Shown piece by piece: positions 35,900-48,370 of a DNA stretch of 64,000 nucleotides; position 1 is the first letter of the stretch; every line of letters starts with the position of its first letter. The stretch is from Epiperipatus broadwayi (taxonomy: Eukaryota > Onychophora > Udeonychophora > Euonychophora > Peripatidae). A model generated the notes under the pieces. That model did not search any database and had not been told where the DNA came from. It was given only the letters and a program-made list of their open reading frames with translations. A program made the translations under genes and the position numbers. The stretch is taken from contig JAQFVV010006635.1 of assembly GCA_028023455.1 (NCBI GenBank), forward strand, positions 124,001-188,000, read 5' to 3'.

Positions 35900-36899
35900 G
35901 TAAGCAATCTACTTATACTTATGAGTATAAAAATATCACAATTTTGCAATAAATATTCAAATATTTTAAACTTTTAAGGCATAATTCATTAGATATAAGA
36001 GAAATAAATAAATATTCATTTGGATTTTTAAAAATAATAAGGAATAAAAATATTTTATTGATTTTGTAAACTGAAAATAATCTTTCTAGAAATGATGACA
36101 TCTAAACTTTTTGTTTTGATTATGATCTCTTTTTTTTAATATTTACAAAAACAAAATGTGAACATTTAAAATTTATTTTAAAAGTAAACAAAAATATTTA
36201 TCAAATGAAGTCAAATTTATTATTTTCTGATAAGTAATAATCATTTAATCATATATTTTACATTGATTTGTGAAACAAACAAACAAAACTTTAGAAAATG
36301 CTGAAATGTGAGGGTCTTATGCTGCATGCTTAGAGGGTTAATTGACCATAACATTCCATCATTAAATAATAAGTAGCTCAGTAGGTATTTTTTGAGAGGC
36401 TAGCAAAAACACACGCAGATATACCTAAAAATTGTATTTATACATTTCACTCATAAATATCATTTTAACACACATACATATATATATAAGTGTATGTTTG
36501 TGTTCATGGGAAAATAATGCAACAAACATCTTTGGCATTTAGTGATTATGAATGAAATTGTAATAAAATTTCTGTGTTCAATTTGGATAACATAAAAATA
36601 TTATATGAAAAGAGGAACAATTTATTAATAAAAATAATAATTTTATTAACCAATAAAAAATTCCCTTGAAAATTCATGAAACATGGGGTATAATGTGAAA
36701 TAATACAACATGGATGTCAGTAAATTAATTTTTTTTACTCTATATAATTTAGAAACATATTGAAATAATTGAAAACCTTGTTTTTTATTTAATGTTGTGA
36801 AAGTTATGTTTCCATGGTTTATTTATTTATTACATGTATTTAGTGAAATTTATGAGACTATTATATCACTTGATCACCATTTCATATGCTTACACATGC

Positions 36900-37430
36900 T
36901 GTTAGTAAGAATAACAAATTCTTTGTACAGTAGTGCAATCAAGTACCATCTTTCATAATCAGTGGATGCAGGAAGGTCTGTGCATAAAATCCCTATCTAG
37001 TGCCTACTCATCTGACATCCTCAGACTTGTGTCTAGCTTGTGGCTTTCATCAGTGAGGAGCCTTGGATTTGAGAGCACTTAATCAAAGACACCAAAATAT
37101 ATAGATACTGAACTGAGTTCATATCTATATGACTATACAAGCAAATGAGCTTGGGTTGGAAACATTATGATATATTCATCTTAGTCTCCCAGCTTTATAG
37201 TTAACCAAATAGCTAATAGGTGGCTGCTAGAGAGTTGCATTAGATCCTAAGACCTAGGTGCAGTGCTCTCAAATCCAAGGCTTCTCACTGATGAAATCCA
37301 CAAACTAGAAACTAATTTTGAATGTTGGATGAGTACACACTAGATAAGGATTTTATGCACAACCTTCCTGCAACCATTGATTATGAACACTTGCACTTGC
37401 TGGCAGTAGTATATAGAGAGTTTGGTGCTT
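36900..37430. mobile_element. Family A palindromic element
   Basis: The left arm carries GTACAGTAGTGCAATCAAG, TGTGCATAAAATCCCTATCT, AGTGCCTACTCATC and GTGAGGAGCCTTGGATTTGA. The right arm has the complements, including GGTGGCTGCTAGAGAGTTGC, TAGATCCTAAGACCTAGGTG and GTAGTATATAGAGAGTTTGG. The right edge runs into an (AT)n palindrome. Non-coding. Confidence 0.8.
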
Positions 37431-37482
37431 ATTATATATATATATATATAATAAGCATATATATATATATATATATATATAT

Positions 37483-37516
<34 letters not shown>
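37428..37516. repeat. (AT)n microsatellite with a palindromic GCTTATTA...TAATAAGC start
   Basis: GCTTATTA followed by (TA)n and TAATAAGC at 37428-37457, then a longer (AT)n array with one AGAT interruption. The YI-repeat frames predicted on both strands are artefacts. Confidence 0.95.
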
Positions 37517-37519
<3 letters not shown>

Positions 37520-39571
37520 CCCAAATTCATCATAAATAGCTATAAGCAATGCTTGTTTTTTTCTAATAATACATAAAGATTATAACAAAATTGGAAAATT
37601 ATTTACATATTTTATATTCTTAAATGATTACTATAACTTATTAATATTTTTTTCTTTATGTATAAATATATGTAAATATTGTTCAAAATTTATTTGCTGA
37701 TTTGCAAATAACATAAAAAAATTAGATGTTATGGTACTAGTAGTAATCCTCTATTCATCATATTTTTTGCAATAAAAATGGACAGTAATCGAAAATACAT
37801 TTTTTTTATGATTGACTATGCAGTCATAATGTTATCCAATATATATGAAAACATGAAACAAGATTACACATACAAATATATAGATGTCACAATAGTATGA
37901 AGTAAGTATAGAAAATTAGTTAAAAGCTCAGAAGGTCGTGTGATGTTTGTTCACCAGAATATATACAACTTGAATACAATAGTAATCACTGACTAAAGAG
38001 TCAAAAGTTATTGGTTCAAAATTCACTAAAAATGCTTTAAAATCAAATGAATTTCCAACCAATCATTTTTTATTCAATCATTTTTTTATATTAAAATGTG
38101 TATTGAAACCATGCAGTACTCAAAGAAATAAAAACAAACAATTAGAAAATCTGACTTTAAATATAAAAATTGCACAATATAGCACAAAAAAGTGGATTAT
38201 TAACTTGACATATAAAAAAAAAAAACACTCATATCCTATGATTTTTTTTTTCATAAATAAATATAATCAATAAAGTGTCTTAGGTTAAGATTGTTGAGGC
38301 AATGAGATTATTAATGTAATTTAGTTGTGGACTCAAAATAAATAGTATTTTAGTTAAAATTAAGTTAATTAAATTAGAAACTATGATATGTTGCTAATGT
38401 TGGACAAAAATATGTCACAGGAAGTGAAAATATGGATGGATGCTAACATATATCTGTCTGTACAAGAATTTGTATATTCTATTGACTGATGTGTTTAGAA
38501 GTCTACAAAAATTCATTAAAACACAAAACATTTGTAATTTATATGAAATTAAATACAGTGTATAAACTTTTTCTATATTTTTGATACATTTTTTTACCTT
38601 TAAAAGTTATTTAAAACTCAAACTTTATTTTTTTTAAAAAAAATTAGCATTAAAATAAAATTAGAAAATTATTATAATTATCATAATTAATAAAGATTAT
38701 ATATTTATTCAATAGATAGCTAAAATTTTCTCATCTAGATTGCTGTTATATTTAAAACTTATATGGCATCATGTGTCACTATTATTAGACACAATTTTAA
38801 AGCAAGGTTATTTTTAGAGAGAGGTGTAATGACTAATTAAAGTTAATTTATCAGAAAATGCTGCTAGTATTAAAAGATTTAAGAACAGCTCTTATAAAAA
38901 AAAAACCTGATAGCTAAATTAATCTACAAATGCACATGATTAAATAAATAATTGTTAGATAATATAGAAATATCAGTTCTATTGATGAAAATATTTTTAG
39001 AAAATATGATGCACAGATTTTGCTCCAACATAGTAGATGTAAAAAAAAAATCACAATTTTTCCAGCATGTTTAAATTTAGTTGACAACAAGTAAAAAAAA
39101 AAAAATTAATAATTTCTCCTGCATATTTAAAATTAGTAGAAAACAAGTCTTCCGATTAGAATGTGATGTGGTGAAGATCATATCATATTACACTTTTAAC
39201 TTTGTTTTGCTTTTACAGTTAACACCTTGAGCCACAGGGAGTTTAATTTTAGGATGCTTGGATATCAGATCCAGCATGCAATAGAAGCCACTATCTTTAT
39301 AGCCAATAGAATTTGTTGCAAAATGCCTGATAAGAATTTTTTTGTTTATGCAATATTAATAAAAAGTTCTATTATAGTTGACTCAGGATCTTTCATCCTA
39401 CCATTGCAGATCATGGGCAAATGACAGATAAAAGGTTAATCAGGTTTAATCAGTACATTATAATTTTCTTCCTTTAATCAACACACATGTAAAATGGGCT
39501 TTAGTATTCAGTAGCCACCATAAAGGCAACCTTTTAATAAGGTAGTGTTTTAGTAATATATATATATATAC
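37517..39571. other. AT-rich non-coding stretch
   Basis: No recognised gene or element. A frame at 39227-39424 (65 codons) follows a TTTTGCTTTTACAG stretch that resembles a splice acceptor, but the predicted peptide shows no known domain. I do not call it an exon. Confidence 0.5.
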
Positions 39572-40069
39572 GTATAGAGGATTTGAACTCAGATTTTCAA
39601 GCACCCTTCAATTATCCACACTATCTCATACAACCGATACACATGACCACACACATGTAGAAAAGATTAATAGTCACCAATATACGTATTTCATCAGTTT
39701 GTCCAGATTATCATCTCTCACACATATATATAATCAATGCTCAGTTTATATTAAGATAGCAAATCTTCATACTTTAATGGACAGGCTTCAATCCACTGCA
39801 ACCTCCAACTTTTCAGCCATGCAGTGGATTGAAGCCTGTCCATTAAAATATGAAGATTTGCTATCTTAATATAAACTGAGCATTGATTATATATATATGT
39901 GTGTGAGAGATGATAATCTGGACCAACTGATGAGTGCTGGTTTAGCATAAAATACATATATTGGTGATTATTAATCTTTTCTACATGTGCGTGGTCATGT
40001 GTATCAGTTGTATGAGATAGTATGGATAATTGAAGGGTGCTTGAAAATCTGAGTTCAAATCCTCTATAC
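39572..40069. mobile_element. Family B palindromic element, 498 bp, with a near-perfect core
   Basis: The ends GTATAGAGGATTTGAACTCA and its complement ending CCTCTATAC are inverted. The outer arms contain the family B blocks GACCACACACATGTAG, AGTCACCAATATA and TGATGAGTGCTGGTTTAGC. The inner core (about 39738-39885) is a much better palindrome, with CTTCAATCCACTGC and GCAGTGGATTGAAG around a 20-base loop, which suggests a younger foldback insertion or gene conversion at the centre. The predicted minus frame at 39751-40113 lies in the arms and is not a gene. Confidence 0.85.
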
Positions 40070-40113
40070 TTACAATTAAGCTCCCAGGTTTGTGAAGAGT
40101 GCCTGGTTTTCAA

Positions 40114-40115
<2 letters not shown>

Positions 40116-40147
<32 letters not shown>

Positions 40148-40148
40148 T
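40116..40148. repeat. (AT)n(GT)n microsatellite
   Basis: A short AT run followed by a GT run. Confidence 0.9.
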
Positions 40149-42664
40149 TTTAAATAATGTTATGGCAATGTTCTACTAATATATATTACACATAAATGCT
40201 TATAAAATGTATGGATAAAGCTAAATTCTAACTAACTAATGAATGTTCCATTTTTCTTTTCTCCAATGTGCTCCTATTTTATGACAAGACACACCATTAT
40301 TGATAGTAAGAAAAAAATTAGAGAATAGAGTGAAATTATGGTCAATGAAAGAATTTGATATGCAGATAGGTGACCATCATATACAGAAAGATGAATGTTT
40401 TGTAGTAATGTAAAATAACATTAAAAAACTTGAATTAAAACTAGCTATTCTAGTTAGCATAAGTAATCTAGCTATGTATGACATTAATAGACTGAATCTT
40501 TTCATTTTTATGATTAGCTAACATTATATATCACTTTAGTGACCTTACTCCACAACTATAGTTTTTAAAATTTAAATTCTGACAATTATTATTTTTAAAC
40601 TAAACCAAATTTTAAACACTACCAAACTCCATCTCATAAACTAATCAAATTTTGTATTAATCTTTAGATTTACAACACACTCTAATCTTGAATTCCCGAT
40701 CAGATATTATTAATCCTCTTGCCATTAGCCTTCATAGTTTAGTCTATTAATACAACAAAAGAACTCAGAAAATTAGTTTATGTGACAACTAAATCCTCTA
40801 TATTTAAGATCATTTATATATACCTTCACTCTATTATTATGAGATAGTGAAGATATGTTACAAATACATAATAACATCTGATTTTCATTTTATTTATGAT
40901 CAGTCCTAAACTATGTTTTAATGTTTCTGATGCAACTTTAATTTAATAGATACATAATGGATATATAACAGGGTCACTTTGTAGAAATAAAATCATTTTT
41001 GAATAAGAAATATATATGATCAGTCAACAAATATTCCAGAATAATTAAGATGTAATGAAGATTTAAATTCTAAAGTCATTCCTAAGGTAACCAACCCTAA
41101 GAAAGCTACACAAAGTGTAAACCAATTGAAATCTTTCATTTTTCGGTCATGCCATTATTAAGTCACAAAAATAGCACGTTAAATATTTTAATTAATGCAA
41201 AAAATCATGATTAGCAAAGGAAATGAAACTGTCAAACTATTTAATTCTTCTTAATGAATTCAAATCTGCTTTTCAATTTAATCAGTTTTTAAAAAATAAT
41301 TTTAATATGATCAACAACTTTATTATGGATACTAAGATTGCGGTAAAAAAAAAAAAAAAGGTGTAATATATCATTCTTATCTCCATCTTTACCCAAGCAC
41401 TTTAAAATTGAAAATCTAAGTTGTTTTTTAAACATTTAAAGTTATTTATATCATTTAAATATATATAACCACAAGTTTTGCTACTTAAAATACCTGTCAA
41501 GTATGTAAACTATTTTATAATACCCGTTAAATAAAAACCAAAATCGTTTTCTAATAAATATATATAATTCCTTTATTCTAGAATTTTCATAATATTGAAC
41601 AGTAAGAGAACAATTATGGAAAAAATTTTAAAACAATGAAAATATAGTTTGACATTTTAAATAAAATAATTTAAATAATATTCTATAATATTGGCAATCG
41701 AGATAGCATTGTTTCATTATATCATTCATTCAAAGAGTATTCCATTTTTAAAAAAAAATCAATTCATTTATTTAAAAACAAAGTGGGGGGAAAAATAATT
41801 TTGAATAATATTTAATAAACACTAAATTAAAAATAGCACGTATTTAAAAATATATAAAATACAGAATTGCAACAAACAAAAAGCATTTAATCAAATCTTC
41901 CATCCGTCCATTTTTTTAAAAAAAAAAAAAAAAATTAATGGTTTGCTGCTCGAAAATCCATGTGAAATTTAAGCGAATAGACCTTAATTCTTGATGAAAT
42001 AGTTTAAGAAAAGATTAATGAAAACGGAGAGATATACTACCGGCTCAAATATTACTTAAATTCACATATAGCTAGCATTATAATAAGTAATGGCATAAAT
42101 TTAAATAGAGAAGTCCATTTTTTAAGATTAATGTGACTTTCGAATACTCAAATAGCAGGCTGAAAAACACTTTTTTTGACAATTAACGAAATTAATAATT
42201 TTTTATTTTATTCAAATGCAAAATTGATTCTAAAACTTTCTTTTAGTTTTCTACTGTACCACTGAGCTAACTCAAACAGAGCATAACTATGATTTGTGGA
42301 TAAAAATGAGAAGATGGGAGATAAAAAAAATCTTAATAAAACAATATAACAGTTCATTTTAATACTGTGAAAAGTTCTCCATTCATGTTTAGCCCAGGGA
42401 TATTTTTAAGTTATCTGAGAAGTAATTAGCTCATAAGGGTTGTGTTCAAAATAAACATAATGCTTGGATAGTTACATCAACTATATATGCTTTTTTATAC
42501 TTTTAATAAATATCTTCATTCTTCAATGCCATACAGGATGTATTTTACTCTGTTCAATTGGACTATATTTATTTGAATGAAGTTTGTTTTCAAATATGTT
42601 TAATTTATTTTAAAGATTTTAATTTATTTTTAATACTTAAATACTCCTATAATATATTAAATGT
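40149..42664. other. AT-rich non-coding stretch
   Basis: No recognised gene. At 42244-42280 the minus strand has GAGTTAGCTCAGTGGTACAG, a tRNA A-box-like string, without a B box. Confidence 0.55.
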
Positions 42665-45330
42665 CAAATCTACTGCAAAAGGAAAAACTTTCCAAATTTA
42701 ATCCAATTTTGCTGATCCCTAACATCTCTTCCCCAAAATAAATCAACAAACTTCCTTATTTCATTCATCCTTTCCATATTTAACTTCTTTTTAAGTTTTT
42801 TTTTTATAATCTCTTAGGATCCAATTTAAAATATTAACTATCTAGCTATTATCATCTTCTCTTTTAACAATCTGTCCAGCCTAATTCCATTTCAATCTCT
42901 TAATTCTGTCAACAATATTAGTGATATCTGTGTGTTCCTTTATCCATATATGTTGTTTTTGATTTCTTCTTGTTATTCAAAATATGTATCTTTGCATTGC
43001 ATTACTGTTAAGTGTTCAAGTTTCAGATCTATAAATGGAATCTGGTAAACAGATCAAATCCCTTTTTTTTAATCACACACACACATATATATATATATAT
43101 ATAATACTAAATTATTTTTACCAAAAGCACTCCATTCAAGTTTAATTTTATAGGCAATGTCACTCATATGTTTCCAATTTATATTAAAAGATGTTCCTAG
43201 TTATTAACTTCTTTTAATTTACGATGATCAATGTTGTTGTTTTTCTGAGAAAAATCTAATATTACTTTAATTTTTTTAGCTATCTTTAAAACCATTTTTT
43301 TACTTTCATCTGATATCATTTCACTGAAGCTCCAAAGCAAAATTTGCAAAAACAATCACATCATCTTCAAGATTTATATGACTTAAATATTCTCAATTTT
43401 TATTCTCTTAAGTTTACATTTTAATCCAAAAAATACTTCTTGTATAAATTTTAAAAAGTCTTTCACTTTTATTAATATTCTTTGTGTAATCTAATCAGAG
43501 TTGTTGCATTCTGGTAAATATTCTTTAGAATATGACAATATCTCAGGTCTATATCTTTTGACCCAAATCTTTATGGTCATTCTATAATCAGATGACTTTT
43601 CATAATCACAAATCCAAAGCATAATAGTAATTCACATTCATTAATTTTATTTCTGTAATTTCTCTTAATACTTGATTGTAATCCACTGTACTAAAACAAT
43701 GTTTAAGTCCAACTCATCCTTTTGATTTGTTTAAATCAAAAGTTTGCTGTAGATGAATTATAATTAATTATCTTGATAAGTCTTTTGTACAAAAATATAG
43801 AAAATTGTTAGGTTTACATCTTCTTTACCATTATTCTTAAATATCAATATTAGTACTGCATTATTTCAATCATGTAGTACATCTTTATTATTTAAATATT
43901 TGGTGAATGGTTTGTCCAAACATTTTTCTATTTTTTGTTCTATTTATTTTGAGATATCAATAATAATTCCACCATTTCTTGGAGCTTTTCCCATCTTCAT
44001 AGATTTAATTGCAAATCTCATATTTTCATTTAAAATACTTGGCAATTCAAAAGATGCAATAATTGTAAGAGATACATGTCTTTTTATATTTTATTTCTAA
44101 AAATTTATAAAACCCTTTCACACATCTCTCTTTCTGGTAGTAGTTTATTTTTTTTTTATTCTTATTGCTGAAACAACTTCCTTCAATCTTTTGTATAACT
44201 TTTATTGTCAACTTATAATTATATTTTCTTATATCATTATTATCTGTTTTTGTTTTTTGCATTATTTTACAAAACTTCTAGATATTCTTTTTTTTTTTTA
44301 ATGGATCTTTTTTTTTAATTTCCCACATTTCTTTTTCTTTTACACATTGTTGTCTCAAAAGAAAATTTAATGGTAAACTGCTGCCTTTTTTGTATCAGCT
44401 ATCTTTTTTTGTAGTTCTTTATTTTCTAACTGATTTCAGTCAAATATGAATCATTTTCAAATTCTATTAATATTTCATAATGATTTGAAATTTCTAATTT
44501 AAATTCATTGGAGTATTTCTGAAGTTATGAATATCAATTGTTAATACTGTCTTTCTTAATAGTTTTTTATCTCTCCAGTTTTGGATTTATGTTATCTTAT
44601 GAATCACTAATTGACAATCACTTCTTACATTTAATTTATTATGATCATAACAATCTTGTAATACATTTTTTTCATTACTCAAAAATATAATCCAGTCCTT
44701 CAATTGGATGCTTCTCTCTCCATTTTGATTTAGCATTTTTCCTAAAGAATGAATTCATCACATTTTCCTTTTTCTGTAATACTACACATTTTGTCTTCTC
44801 TTACTTTTTACACAAAGCAATCACTAACAATTCCAGCATTAAAGTATTTTCTAACAAATTTAAAATGTTGCTTGATATAATCAAAAACATTTTCCACTTT
44901 CATATAACTTTTTCATTACAATGAGAACTTATTGGGGCATAAACATAAATTGTTTGCATTTGGTATCCTTTGTTAATTTGAATAACTAATCTTTCTACTC
45001 CATCTGATATATTATCTATCACCACAATGTTGTTCTTCTATTTCTATTTATAATAAATCTTATTTCATTTGTGTTTCCAATTGTAATAAAGAATATGCCT
45101 ATCTTTTAAATCAATTGTTTCTTTACCTTTTTTTCTAAGTCCAATAATGTCCCATTTAATATTAGATGATTTATCTTTCAATTATCTACAATTGTACGTA
45201 TTTTTAAAAAATCAACAAATTGAAGTCTAGGTTTTTAATCAGGGAATTCTTAGAACTTTCCATCTTCAGCTACCAACAATTACATTAGCTGGTGATTTAA
45301 AAACTCCTGGAAATAACAGCTGTAGTACAA
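42665..45330 (-). pseudogene. Nearly full-length decayed RTE LINE
   Basis: Endonuclease and RT pieces appear in order on the minus strand. Near 45120-45190, WDIIGLRKKGKETIDLKDRH matches the APE-type endonuclease start of RTE. Near 44690-44770, NVMNSFFRKNAKSKWRE and GLDYIFE match the endonuclease end (the NTFFxxK and EIDYIL blocks). At the 3' end near 42670-42745, LFWGRDVRDQQNWIKFGKFF matches the terminal tail seen at 2848-3207. The RT core between them is heavily broken and only partly legible. The total span of about 2.7 kb agrees with an RTE coding region. Stops are frequent in all frames, so it is long dead. An (AT)n/(CA)n run interrupts it near 43075-43105. The 5' block at 45425-45665 belongs to the same element. 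Confidence 0.75.
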
Positions 45331-45424
45331 TTTTGACTGTCATAATTACCAATATCTATATAAAAAAAGAAAAATATTTACACATATTCAATCTATCTTC
45401 AAAACAACTCAACTGATATTTCAA

Positions 45425-45665
45425 TTAAGAATTATCAGGCAATTGAGAAGAAAGACCATGATACTTTTTGATCTAAACTCAGAAATAAAAAGCAGTAAAC
45501 TCACCATATTTTTGATGCATATTTTTGAGCATACTCATTCACATTCATTCATCATATAAACAATCACATAGCAAAAAAAACTGCAATGTCAAGAACATAT
45601 GGAGTGAACATTAGATATTTTCTCTGCTTTGTTTCTTTAAAGCCTCAAAGAGAAATTAAAGAGTC
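45425..45665 (-). repeat. 5' block of the RTE element
   Basis: The complement matches 24254-24480, including an ATGTTCTTGACATTGCAG stretch and TGGTCTTTCTTCTCAATTGC. It lies directly upstream of the minus-strand RTE coding relic, so it is read as its 5' untranslated region. Confidence 0.6.
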
Positions 45666-46849
45666 TACTTTCAATTAATAGCAAACTTTTTTCTGCAGCT
45701 TCAATAATTAATCACATCATAAAAGTTATCCTAAATCGTTCTTTATAGAATTAAAAAATTATTTCATTTTTAATTCTACATATAGACTTTGAACTTTATT
45801 AAATGTTAAATATATCTACATTTTTTTATAAACTTGTTTGAGTTTTCATTTTCTTTTTAACTATTACCTCACTCTTCCCACTCACTCAATGTTGTGATAT
45901 TAGAAATTGCTATTAATTGTTATTTCAAGCATGAAATTGTAGACATTAAAAACAAATATGTAAATGATCACTACTATAAATTTGAAATAAACCGCCCTCT
46001 TAAGTTAGGTCAAACTATTCATCTTTCCTAATAGTTATTAGTAACAGTTAGTACTCACATTACAACTTTCATAAAAAAAAAACACAATAACAGCATAATA
46101 TAATTTTTCTAGAGTACATTTAATATCTACGTAAACAGCAGTAATCCATTACATGTCACTCTATTCTAGAGTTATCTTTATAATCATAAGTAATATATGA
46201 TCATTAAATGTTATTGATAATTGCTTACTAAGACTAGAAACTGGATTTTTATCTTTGCTTATGAAAAGCACTTAAATTTATAAACATATCCAACCAGAAC
46301 CCCCATTTATTAATTTATAGAATTCAAATAAATAATTTTTAAATATGGAGCATCCTATGATTTTGAACTTAGCTTAGTCTGTTTATATCTGCATATATAT
46401 GCACAAAAATACATATTTTACTGACGTCTTAAATGTTTAGAAAGAGTATGGATTTTATTTATTTAAAAAAGCAGATCATGAACTGAAGTTTACATTTAAT
46501 ATCTGTCTTAACAGTCATAATCTATTTTACACCACCATATTCTATAACTATCAAGATAGATATAAGAATTAATAGATATCATATAAAAGTTGTGTCGCAG
46601 ATATCTAAATTATATTATAGCTATGACCTTCATCAATGAGGATTACCAAAACATAGATAATGAATAATAATATTACAAAATATAAATTTTTGGATATCTT
46701 GAATGAAGTGAAGATTTTTATAGTTTCTGAATCTTTGCTCAAGGAGAAGAGTCTAAAAATAATTAATCTGCTTGTTATCATGTGATCATAAATATATTTT
46801 GTATATTATATTCAACTCATAAAATATTAAAAGTACTACAATTTTATTT
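45666..46849. other. AT-rich non-coding stretch
   Basis: Nothing firmly recognised. A pair of related segments, TACATTTAATATCTACGTAA near 46115 and TACATTTAATATCTGTCTTA near 46490, hints at another old duplicated repeat with an AAYCYATTACA-type follow-up. Confidence 0.5.
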
Positions 46850-48370
46850 GAAGCATCAAACTTCTTCATTTATATAATTGATATTATCCATTTTAGATAA
46901 AGGCTTGCAATTATTATATCATTCATAGTTTAAATTCAGATAGATTAATATATTCATTTTTTATTAAACATACCACTTCTTATCATTAATTCAGTTTCAA
47001 CTATTTATTAACATGGTAATATCTTTTTTAGATGTATTTAAAATTTCCATTCCACCATACATTCTTGAAATATATAAACATAGAGATCTGAAAAAGACAA
47101 ATGACCCATAATATGCATTTATTGAATCAGCAATCTTTAGTAAACTTATACAAATCTTTATCATTTGTTCAGCATTTATCAATAGCAAATTATTATAACT
47201 TGATCTATGAGTATCAAACCTTCATGGTTTTTACTAACCATTTATTAAAATAGAGATCATACCTAACTCATATAAAATCTTTAATTATGCTGAACCAGAA
47301 CTCTTCAATTGTTCCCGCATCACAGTCTTTTATATTTGTCTTTATCATTTGCTCAGTACTTATCAATATCAAATTATTATAATTTGATTTATGAGTGTCA
47401 ACTTGTCTGCACCTCCAATTTTGACTTCAGCCACTTCAGATAAATGGATTAATGGTGACTACTAATCATTTGTTAAAGTAGAGATTATTCTTAACCCAGA
47501 TATAAACTTTAATTCTCAATTAAAAATTAATGGTTGTGTTTTTTATTATTATTAAACATTGCTAAGTGATATTATTTATCTAAATTCATATGACTTTTTT
47601 TCTATAAGTATCACCTTTTTAGATATACTTAAAACTTCAATTTCACTAAACATTATTGAAATATATAAATAATAGCATTAAAAAAAAGGTAAATGATTCA
47701 CAGAATATGTTTCTTGCTAAACCATCATTTTTCAATTGCTATGAATCATAATCATTTGCATTTAGCTTCATAATTTGTTCAGTATTTATCAATATCAAAT
47801 TATTACAATTTGGTCTACAAGTGTCAAACTTCCAACACTTACATCTTTGGCACTATCTATTTTAAATAAATGCATTAATATTTATTACTAATCATTTATC
47901 AGACTTGAGATTATCATATCCTATCTATTCCAGACATTTACCTTTTTTCAGATTTTTTATTCATAAGTTTCAAGAATGTAGTGGAAAGGAAATTTTAAGT
48001 ATATCTAAAAATAATAATACACATGAAAATAAGGGATGAAGTTGGACTATTGCTATCATATGGTTATGTTTTATAAATCAACAAAACAATTATATATTAA
48101 TTTTTAACTGGGTTATAATAATTGTTAATGTAATAAATAATTAATAATCAGTAATATATTTATATAAATGGATAGTTACAACAATGTAAGATCTGAAAGT
48201 TTGACACTTGTAGATCAAACTATAGTAGTTTAACAATAATAAATACTTTATAATCAGAATATCTGCAAGAGATTATAACCTTGGCTAATGGAAGAATGCT
48301 AAATCAGCATGAAATGCATTTTGGGTCATATGTTTCAAAAATGTATGGTAAAATGGAAGTTTTAAGTATT
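46850..48370. repeat. Cluster of diverged family B repeats, three direct and one inverted
   Basis: Three related blocks follow one another, marked by TTTATCATTTGTTCAGCATT (47158), TTTATCATTTGCTCAGTACT (47341) and TTCATAATTTGTTCAGTATT (47768). Each is followed by TATCAATANCAAATTATTA and a GTCAAAC-type segment. At 48195-48370 the complement occurs, with GTTTGACACTTGTAGATCAA and GAAGAATGCTAAATCAGCAT. The AATCAGCATGAAATGCATTT block links the cluster to family B. Diverged and non-coding. Confidence 0.6.

Larger units (their letters stand above)
34266..36341. mobile_element. Possible TTAA-flanked (piggyBac-like) non-autonomous element, with a nested insertion
   Basis: The left edge reads TTAACCCTTGGTTCAT (34266) and the right edge CTTAGAGGGTTAA (to 36341). 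A TTAA target with CCC/GGG termini is the piggyBac signature. The right 290 bp resemble 1-281, which also stops at GGGTTAA. Only about seven terminal bases are inverted, no transposase is present, and the pairing of these two edges is inference. Confidence 0.3.

Noticed and set aside
37322-37576. YI-repeat open frames on both strands, and similar ones at 53326, 56863 and 62394
   Set aside because: They arise from (AT)n microsatellites; no protein is implied.
39227-39424. 65-codon frame after a splice-acceptor-like TTTTGCTTTTACAG, possible exon
   Set aside because: No domain, no partner exon and no codon bias; such acceptor-like strings are common in AT-rich DNA.
42244-42280. Minus-strand GAGTTAGCTCAGTGGTACAG resembling a tRNA A box
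   Set aside because: No B box at the right distance and no cloverleaf.
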